From Trichoderma breve (taxonomy: Eukaryota > Ascomycota > Sordariomycetes > Hypocreales > Hypocreaceae): DNA of 64,000 nt. Positions 56,359-64,000 of the stretch are shown here, one piece after another (position 1 is the stretch's first letter; every line of letters begins with the position of its first letter). The notes beneath the pieces were generated by a model. The model searched no databases. It saw only the letters and a program-made list of their open reading frames with translations, and was not told the origin of the DNA. A program made the translations under genes and the position numbers. The DNA lies in assembly GCF_028502605.1 (NCBI RefSeq), contig NW_026611594.1, positions 823,501 through 887,500 on the forward strand, in the 5' to 3' direction.

Positions 56359-59300
56359 CTAAAAAACAAGCATAAGGAGTTTATTATTACCACCATGAAT
56401 GGCAACTGTCCTCCCATGTACCATGAAACAAAATTCGGCTGCAGTATCAAGTCGGATGTCATCAGGCAAACAAAGAATCTTATGACCATTGCGAGTCACC
56501 CAGCGTCTTGTAGTGTCTAAGCCATAGAGGCACAATTCTGATACCACAGGACTTCCAGTCTCCGAGAATGCTGATGTTAAGAATGAATTTTGGTCGCATT
56601 GTAATGTTCGACAGGTTGCTTCTGAACCTGGTAAGTTATCAAAGCTCCATACGTTAGTCGTATTATCGGTACTTGAGCCAGAGATCAATTGTCTGCCATC
56701 CGGTGAGAATGTCACCTTGGTGGCATATCTATCATGTTGTTCTAGTGTTTGTACACACTCGTATTTGCCTTCAATCTCGCTCCAAATTTTGAGACAGTGA
56801 GCTGAATTCGATGCTATTGTTTTCCCATCCGGTGTAATAGCAGCACTTAAAGATTGATACCCGAAATCAGGCATAGGGTGCTGCCAAGTTTGTATGCATT
56901 TTCCTGAGATAGTTTCCCAGACCTTAACAGTGCCGAAGTCAGAACCCGAGACGAGAATTTTACCATCTTTAGAGAAGTCGATAGATTTTGGTGTTACATA
57001 GCCGCAGTCGATTAAAGTAAGGTAAGACGACGTGGCGAGATCCCAAATCCTGATTGTATGATCGTTCGCTACTTGTGAGAGCTTTACGTATGAGGCTGAC
57101 GCTAAACGTTGGGAGTCCGGCGAGAACTTTACTGATGTGATCTCGCCGGTATGGCCTTCCAATGTCTGTATGCAAGCATTTTCTGCTATACTCCAGATTT
57201 TCACATTATTGTCTGATGATGCGGAAGCAAGGAGCTTGCCATCTGATGAAATGGCTATGCAGTCAATCGCTCCCTGGTGACCGATCAAGGTCTGGGCACG
57301 ACCGCTCGTAGCTGTGTCCAAGATTGTGATGGAATTTTCACGGGAAGCTGCTGCGAATTTACTTCCATCTGTTGAAAAAGCCATCGGCGAGTAATGCTCC
57401 TCATGCCCCTCCCACATATTGGAATCATCCGCTTCTGGATCTATGTCCCATATTCGGATAGTCATATCCAATTTTGATGAGGAGATCAGTTGACTCCCGT
57501 CGGGCGAGACCTCAACTGAGGCAATATCGTAAATATGACCTCTTAAAGTCCTTAAAACTTTGTTTGCATCAATATCCCAGATGTTTATGCAATTACAGCG
57601 TCTTCCATCATTCGCAGTAGCCACTGCCAGTTGCCTATTTGGAAGAAAGGTCATGCGAGGTTCTCCATCCATGGGCCTGTCCCATTTTATAACCTTGATG
57701 TATTGAAAGGAGCTTAAGTCCAGGATTTTGATATTGTTGTTTAGATCGAGGAACGTTAGTAGAGATAAATCCGGTGAGAACCGCAAGTTTAAGCGGGGAT
57801 TGGGAATCGAAATCCATGCTTCATCTAGAATTTTTTCCCGTATGCATTTACCCGTGTCATCCCATATTTTAATTGATCCCCCAATTGAACATGAGACCAA
57901 CAATTTGCCGTTGGGGGAAAACGATACTAAGGCGACTCTTTCGGTATTCTCGAGAGTTCGCATACGCTTACCCGAAGCTATGTCCCAGATAATGATGGTG
58001 TCTTCGTCTGATCCAGAGGCGAGGTGCTTCCCATCTGGTGAAAAAGATAGATTACAGCCCAAGTGCATATAACCTTCCAGCCTTTGTATGGGTTCACCGG
58101 ATGCGATATTCCAGATAATAATCCCAGCCCACTTTTCGTCAACCGCGGCCAGATGCTGTCCATTTGGTGAGAAAAGTAGAAATTGACTGTGGTGGAGACT
58201 AGCTGAACGCTCTTCATCAGGGTTCTTGAGAGTCTTTAAGCGAGACCCAGTGGCTACATCCCAGATTCTAATATCCCTAGGCGTCATTGATGCCAACAGC
58301 TTGCCATCTGGCGTTATAGCTAAACGTCCCGGTATTGAGCCTGTATCTATGGTTTGGACACACGAATCCCACCCAATCTGCATGCCATGCCTTATTTCAA
58401 AGAATGTTGCCGGGTCTTCTAAGGATTGGTGTCGTATCCGGCTTGCGATTGGACATATAAGAAGGGCCGATGGATGAATTTGAAGGGGGAAGCTTTCAAT
58501 AGTCTGTTTGGCAGCCAATATGAATCGATAGGCATCTCGAATGAGGCCAGTTGAATCATACCTCATTTTCTTTTTCTGTGATTTCCATAAATTAGCTATT
58601 AAGTTCTTGACACTCCGCAAATAAAAGAAAGACCAGAGAATCTCCAGTTTCGGCAACACTGACACAGAATTCATGCAATTTTCTCATTGCCATTATACCC
58701 TCCGGTATTCTTCTGAGTAAGCTAAGAGCCTCAAGCCAGAATAGATACTTCCGCTCAATAAACACTTCGGTATCATCAACCAGTGTTTGCGAGATATCTT
58801 CTGTTGCTGTTGGGTTTTCCTTGCTCGTAATTGATTCCACAAAATGATCAATCCAATAAACACAAGAGTACCCAATGGCGGTCAGAGGATTCGGATCAAG
58901 GGCTTGGGCATCATCAATATGTATTCCTAGATCGCTCAGATTATACATATCCCGCCTTAAAAGCTCAGACATTAGATCTATAGATCGTGATACAATATAA
59001 TTGTTGGCCTTCGCAATCTCTAAGAAAAGCGTTTGCTCCGTGTTCGTGCCGACTAAGAAGTCTTTTGCTGACTGGTGCACAAAATAGACGACTTCATCTC
59101 GAATGGTGAGAAATGAACCACATTGCGCTATGAGGTCACAGACGGCTGGTATCTTTTCGTCTAACTCTCCTGGGGTTTCAGCAAGTGCTATCAACTCTTG
59201 AAGTGTAAGAGGTTGGCGAGCAACAGTGACAACAGCAAGTATGCGTTTGCAGATCTCAGCTTCATTAGACTTGGCTAAACCATTGACCATCTGCTGATAA

Positions 59301-61301
59301 AACGAATCGAGCCCTGGAGGGTACGCCTTCAATTTACTCAGGGCATTCCATGCCGAGACCCTCTGCAAATTTTGACAGACCAGAGCTACCCAGAGAAATG
59401 TGCCGTCAGCGTTCTCCTGGAGATATTTTCGAACTGCTTCTTCTCTGTCCTTCTTATATCCTTTGCTTTCGCTTAATTGTGAGACCTTTTGCTTGATGTA
59501 TATCTGGACGGCACTGGCTACAGAGTTAGCGTTCAGCTCCAGACTGAGCTGCGCTTGCGGCCCTAAACTCTCAAGTTTATCTATGATTTGCGGCCAATTG
59601 CGACTCGAGACGACCCATTTCACATAGGGAAATTCATTAGACATCTTAACAATGAAATCGAGAAGTCGTGACATGTCTTCGTTCACGCACTCATCAAGTG
59701 CATCGACAAGAAGACAAGTCGGCTTCTGGTTATTGTTTAACTCTGATAGAAGTGATCGTAGGATATCAGACAAAGCATACCACGCACTCGGCGGCTCGAA
59801 AAGAGATTTTCCTTGACGGGCATAGTGCTCCCGTAAATGCTTTAAAAGGTGCCGCTGTTGATCGACTAGCGAGAAGATCAATCCCCGTAATACTGAAATT
59901 GAGTTATTGATTCGTTCATCTGTGGCCTGGCAGAAGAAAAATGAGACGAGACTAGAGGGCGCCAATTTTTGCAGGTTGTCAACGATGCCACATAGGAGCA
60001 TCGTTTTGCCTTTTCCTGGATCTCCACGGATCCAGAGGAGTGGACGATTGGGATCTTCAAACCACCGACAAAAATGGCCGTTCTCAAGTATCCAGTTAAA
60101 AGAGTCTTGTAAGAAACCCCCCTTTGTATCCTCAATGCGTTTCTTTTCAGTATAAGGATCGTGCGACCACAATTCTCTCAAACAAGTTTGATCCTCTGCG
60201 GAGATTTGACGACGGAGTTGCTCCTCTAGAGCCTTTGCAATGCTTCTGATCTCCGATTCTTGGGTTTTGGCATGGTTCGCAATGAGTTCGAGGCGTGATC
60301 GGGACTGTTGGCTGCCGTATACCTCAGCATCCTGGCGTAAGCTGTCTTCGGCTTTCTGTATATTTTGGACACTGACTGCCCAGTTATCAAGCTTTATTAG
60401 ATCCCGCAAGAAACCGTAACCACGGTTTCTGTGGTACGAGCAAACACTCTTCATTTGATACAGAAGTAGAGCTTTGTAGAGCTCGACCAGCCGTTTCTCA
60501 AGCTCACTCTTCATTCCGGACAAGGCCGCGCCGTCAAGAGTGCTTTCATCAATTAGCACATTGGAAACATTTCCATACCATCTGATGCGAGTAATGACGT
60601 ATTCGATCCCATCGCGATTTGAGGCGGTCTCTTTGACTGCGCTTTCGAGCACCTAAGTATCTGTCAGAAAACTCAAGATATAATTCGAACTCAAGACCAC
60701 TTACTCCTAAGGCAATGCATACACCAGACCAGGCAATTGAAGCTTGTGGAACGGCTGATATGGCCGTACTAACCATGTCCTTTAAGGAAAGGACAATTCC
60801 CATTGCTGTCCCAAGGCCATCTTTCACTTTGGCCTCTCGCGCCGTTTTATCAAGGCCCGTGCGGATAAGCTCGTTCATTTGCTGCCGTCGCGCATCTGGA
60901 CTCTCTGCAATAATGGCGTTTGGAGGCGACGTATCTGAATCTATAGTGGAGCCGTGACCCTGTAGATATTGAGACAGAATTCTCTCATACCCCTCGACAA
61001 GTTTGGCGTCTTCATGCTTAATGGCATCATAAGCTTCATCCCAAAGTCGCTCTGCTGCATCAGAGGGAAGAGTTTCCAAATTGGGCTCCTTTGCCTGAGG
61101 AAGCTTGGGGGCATTGTCGATGTCGACTGGATCAGTTTGCTGTAAAGCAGTGGGATGTACTGCTGTGTGAGAGGGAGACGCGTCTCTACTCTGGACTGTA
61201 GGCGTAGAGGCTGCAGAAAGCTTGGAACCATTCGTGGGATCCTTCTCGGCCTTGAACTTTCTGCGCAAGCGCCGAAATACGCTTGGGGGGTTTTCCGACA
61301 T
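56359..61301 (-). CDS. NACHT-WD40 NOD-like receptor (NWD-type)
   Basis: Three exons, 60705-61301, 58664-60652 and 56359-58575, giving 1600 residues. Introns are 52 bases (GTAAGT, acceptor TTAG) and 88 bases (GTCAGT, GCTAAT branch, CACAG). Residues about 80-340 are a helical N-terminal effector/linker of the NACHT_N type (LWDEAYDAIKHEDAKLVEGY). The NACHT ATPase has Walker A GDPGKGKT at about 409-416 and Walker B CLLVDALDEC at about 512-521. A winged-helix-like region follows, then from about 935 to the end about 12 WD40 repeats (LSFSPDGKHLASGSDED, VEVSPDGSQLISSS). Fungal NLRs of this design act in heterokaryon incompatibility and non-self recognition. The WD repeats are divergent rather than near-identical, unlike the hypervariable HET-E/HET-D class. 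Confidence 0.9.
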
Positions 61302-61736
61302 GGTAATTCACGAGATGACCGACCTTGAGCCGACGAAACAGGAATGCAACAAACGGGATTGTGGTTGTTGTTGCTCTGGTGCCAACCGCGAGCCGCATCG
61401 ATGCATGATTTGCACCGAGTCAGGGAAACTGACCCCGCGCAACGCGGATTGGAGGCTCAAGTTGGGTCTTCATTTCATGCAGGGGATTAGATGCTACACT
61501 GCAGCTGAAGAGCGACAACCCCGCTACGGTACGCGATACTCTTGCTACTTTGAAGAATGAATTGACTTAGTTCTGTCAAGTTGGAGGACATTCTCATGTA
61601 CAGCGACGAAAAGAATCTCCGATATCTGCCTTTGAGTTAAAAACTAATCTGTTTTTCAAAATCATTCGCTCAACAGATAGAGAAATATTATATTTTGAGT
61701 TGTAGAATAACTGCAACTGTAACTAGAGCATGATGG
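61302..61736. promoter_or_regulatory. Promoter of the NACHT-WD40 gene
   Basis: 435 bases between the receptor start and the 3' end of the ACT-domain gene, both minus strand. No gene. An AT-rich patch at 61640-61720. Confidence 0.5.
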
Positions 61737-62180
61737 TTAGTTCCCTGTCAAGGCCTTTTGCTTGTAGTCCTCTGCCAGACGATTGAGAACTTCAACAGCT
61801 TCTTGTTCCCTTCCCAGTGGTATAAACAGATGATCATGATAAAATCCGCTAACTGGATTTACCCCCATATTGTTTTCCGCCAATTTCGTTGCGATTACCG
61901 CCATAAAGCCGACAGCCTCCAAACTTGATGTTACGTTGAGCGTAATCATCTTGCAGGGAAAGAAAAAGTCAATCTTGTGCGCTGTCGCATATTCCCTGCT
62001 GACTATGACTGTGATTCCCTCTTTTTCTTTGAACAACAATTGTGTTTCTTCCAAGGGCGGGAGATCCGATGCGTTGGCAAGTGTTGCAAAGACGAAAATA
62101 GGCTCGTGCAGGGTTGTGGTGAGAGTTGCCAAGAGTTTGGCAAGTGACTTCTCACCCGGATCGCTTGCGAGTACAGACAT
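61737..62180 (-). CDS. ACT-domain-like protein (ACT_3/ACT_7, DUF2241-like)
   Basis: Single exon, 147 residues, a normal length. It starts MSVLASDPGEKSLAKLLATL, has LLFKEKEGITVIVSREYA in the middle, then ITLNVTSSLEAVGFMAVIAT and NNMGVNPVSGFYHDHLFIPL. This is the two-part ACT_3/ACT_7 arrangement found in small bacterial and fungal proteins annotated DUF2241. They are presumed ligand- or amino-acid-binding regulators. The true partner is unknown. Cytosolic, no membrane segment. Neighbours do not hint at a pathway. Confidence 0.85.
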   Translation of the reverse strand: MSVLASDPGEKSLAKLLATLTTTLHEPIFVFATLANASDLPPLEETQLLFKEKEGITVIVSREYATAHKIDFFFPCKMITLNVTSSLEAVGFMAVIATKLAENNMGVNPVSGFYHDHLFIPLGREQEAVEVLNRLAEDYKQKALTGN

Positions 62181-62728
62181 GGTGATAAGAGTCGATTGGT
62201 GGTTTAATTAGAAATGAACTTGTAAGGCGTATTTTCGTGATATGTCACTGTGACCTCTTCGTATTTGTTGTACATATGTAAATAGACAACGCCCGAACAT
62301 GGATTTGAAAGAGTGAAGCCATTCAGTTTTATACGAAAATGAGCTAAGCGCTAGTCTCGTTCACAGGGCGCGCCTGCGTGTACATACGAGGTAGACTATC
62401 ACCAGATTTGGCTAGAGGATGTACCGAAATATACGTGATGAGTTTGGCTATCCTTCTCAAGAGCCAAGCACAACAGAGGATGATGCCTTGCACTGAATCG
62501 CATTTCGAACCGGTTTCTTGAATGATGGAAAGGGATGGAATACAGGAGTTGTGAATGATACACATACTGTATTTGTTTACAGGCTTTACAGATGATATAG
62601 AGCACATGCGTCTGCTGTCACTGGGATATTGGCAAAACAAGGATGAAGCGTGTGCGATGAGATGCAGCAGGAGGTATTCAGATCTTTGAACGCTGGAAAA
62701 TACTGCACGTAAACTAAGAAGTTGGTAT
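62181..62728. other. Intergenic region
   Basis: 548 bases covering the ACT gene promoter and the 3' end of the crotonase gene (both minus). Open frames here are unsupported. Confidence 0.5.
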
Positions 62729-63589
62729 TTAAAGATTTGAGTTGTCCGCGCTCTTGAAAACACCATGCCGTCCAGCCCCAGCGCTAAACTGAGCGGCTCC
62801 CTTGACACTCTCCTTCGTGATTACTGGAGCCCCATTGACAAACTCATTTCGCAGTGCATCCTCGAAGGACGTCGCGTTGTAAGCCGAATAGTAGCAGTTT
62901 GATCGATCCACATTCATACAGAGCTGAGGGAATCCTAGCAGCTGCTTCGCAATCTTTATAGCCTCTTCAAGAGATTGGCCCTTGGGGACAACCCGGTTTG
63001 CAAGGCCCATCTGAAGAGCTTCCTGCGCTCCAACAGGTCTACCGGTGAGAATCAGATCCAGAGCTCGTCCGAGACCAACAATGGCCTGAAGCCGGACCGT
63101 TCCGCCATCGACGAGTGGCACGCCGAAGCGCCGACAAAAGATGCCAAAGACGGCATCCTCTTCAACAACGCGGATATCGCCAATGAGAGAAAGCTCCATG
63201 CCTCCAGCAACGGCGTACCCCGCAACAGCACAGATGACGGGCTTCTTGATCTGGAGCCTTGAGGGGCCGATAGGGCCGATCTGTCGGCCGCCCGTCACGG
63301 TGTGGGAGGCATCGACAATCGGGCCAAGATACTCGTTGTCTCCGGGGCCGTTCCACTTTGCTACTTCGTGTAGATCGAAGCCCGCGCAAAAGTAGCCATG
63401 GTCGCCGTGAAACACGCAGACCTTCTGGCTGGCGTCGTCTTCGAAGGCTAGAAAGGCTTCGTGCAGCTTTCGCGCAGTAGGGCCGTCAACAGCATTTCTG
63501 CGGTGACGTCTGTTAATGGCGATGATAGTGATGCCGTCGTCAGACTTGGTGACTTTCACAGACGAACTCTCGGCTTCAGTGGATGCCAT
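62729..63589 (-). CDS. Enoyl-CoA hydratase/isomerase family protein (crotonase fold)
   Basis: Single exon, 286 residues. Crotonase marks: INRRHRRNAVDG near 25-36, the first oxyanion-hole segment CAGFDLHEVAKW, and the second oxyanion-hole and catalytic segment CAVAGYAVAGGMELSLIGDI with the first catalytic-type glutamate (GGMEL). The second glutamate of true enoyl-CoA hydratases is missing. The region reads VFGIFCRRFGVPLVDGGTVR. This FCRR-GVPL-DGGT version is a known branch of the family, common in bacteria, whose reaction is not settled. The C-terminus KSADNSNL is not a clear PTS1 signal, so localisation is open. No CoA-pathway gene lies next to it. Confidence 0.88.
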   Translation of the reverse strand: MASTEAESSSVKVTKSDDGITIIAINRRHRRNAVDGPTARKLHEAFLAFEDDASQKVCVFHGDHGYFCAGFDLHEVAKWNGPGDNEYLGPIVDASHTVTGGRQIGPIGPSRLQIKKPVICAVAGYAVAGGMELSLIGDIRVVEEDAVFGIFCRRFGVPLVDGGTVRLQAIVGLGRALDLILTGRPVGAQEALQMGLANRVVPKGQSLEEAIKIAKQLLGFPQLCMNVDRSNCYYSAYNATSFEDALRNEFVNGAPVITKESVKGAAQFSAGAGRHGVFKSADNSNL

Positions 63590-64000
63590 CTTTATGGTAT
63601 TGAGATTATATGAGAGTCTTCGGTGAGGCTAACCGGTGGTACATGCAAAGTACATGCACTTGATGAAAATGAATGAAGATTACTTTATCTGCAATTGATG
63701 CGATGTATATAAAGCAATGTCCCCTCCGCTCACCCGGCACAAAGGCGTAATTTACACCTCATCTGTGAGGAGTCCGGAGTCGGTGCGGAGAAAGATCACC
63801 GGCACATGGGAATAAGCTTCACTACTACAATGCCGTGAACAGCCGGCACTGTGCTTATATCAATCGCATTCTTATTCGTGTAATGGCGACAGAGCTTCTT
63901 AAATGGTGAATACTTTTCTTTAGTCATTCTCATTTGAGATACAATTCGCTTCAATACCTCGGCAAAGTTGAGCATCTATGCGAGAATTGGGCTAACTTGG
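63590..64000. promoter_or_regulatory. Right edge: promoter of the crotonase gene
   Basis: 411 bases upstream of the minus-strand crotonase gene. It has a TATATA-containing stretch at 63705-63713, about 115 bases before the ATG on the minus strand. Nothing else seen up to the window edge. Confidence 0.4.

Overview
The window is nuclear DNA of a filamentous ascomycete (Pezizomycotina). The support is: many genes split by short introns of about 50-90 bp with GTRNGT donors, CTAAC-like branch points and YAG acceptors; two Zn2Cys6 transcription factors; a HAM1-like protein; a GT15 mannosyltransferase; a NACHT-WD40 NOD-like receptor; and an intron-containing tRNA-Val. The gene families fit Sordariomycetes, probably Hypocreales (a Trichoderma/Fusarium-like genome), but I cannot fix the genus by reading. 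No gene is prokaryotic or viral, and there is no CRISPR array. All exon boundaries were worked out by eye from splice signals and reading frame.

Layout. (1) 1-5.7 kb is accessory. A CorA-like membrane protein gene runs off the left edge, followed by a five-exon ankyrin-repeat protein with a CorA-like membrane end. (2) 6-32.4 kb is mostly conserved housekeeping: a coiled-coil/acidic protein, a SUMO-targeted RING protein, Prp19, OHCU decarboxylase (ureide pathway), a conserved unknown, a HAM1-like lipid-binding protein, a TesB-type acyl-CoA thioesterase, an unknown gene broken by one in-frame TAG, COX4, a DUF4604 protein, tRNA-Val(AAC) and a KTR-type mannosyltransferase. A 3.4 kb stretch without a recognisable gene lies at 16.5-19.9 kb. 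(3) 33-46.7 kb is accessory: a DUF7580-like protein, then a medium-chain reductase, a short-chain dehydrogenase and a Zn2Cys6 factor side by side, a 3.8 kb zone without intact genes, and an intronless GMC oxidoreductase. (4) 47.9-61.3 kb looks like a self/non-self or defence-type block: an F-box-like protein, a beta-propeller lectin, a 3.3 kb gene desert, a second Zn2Cys6 factor and a 1600-residue NACHT-WD40 receptor. (5) 61.7-64 kb holds a small ACT-domain protein and a crotonase-fold enzyme.

How the genes may work together. The best candidate for an undescribed system is the oxidoreductase/regulator group at 36.2-46.7 kb (MDR + SDR + Zn2Cys6 + GMC, no PKS/NRPS/terpene core enzyme). Its promoters carry clustered CCGA-containing motifs: six CCCGA/TCGGG copies before the MDR, and three CGACCGA/TCGGTCG plus three CCGAGAG copies in the promoter shared by the SDR and the regulator. 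Other points worth a second look are the single-stop gene at 25.5 kb, a 49-bp tandem duplication of the DUF4604 stop region, the two neighbouring CorA-like genes that have lost the GMN motif, and a 13-nt first coding exon in prp19.
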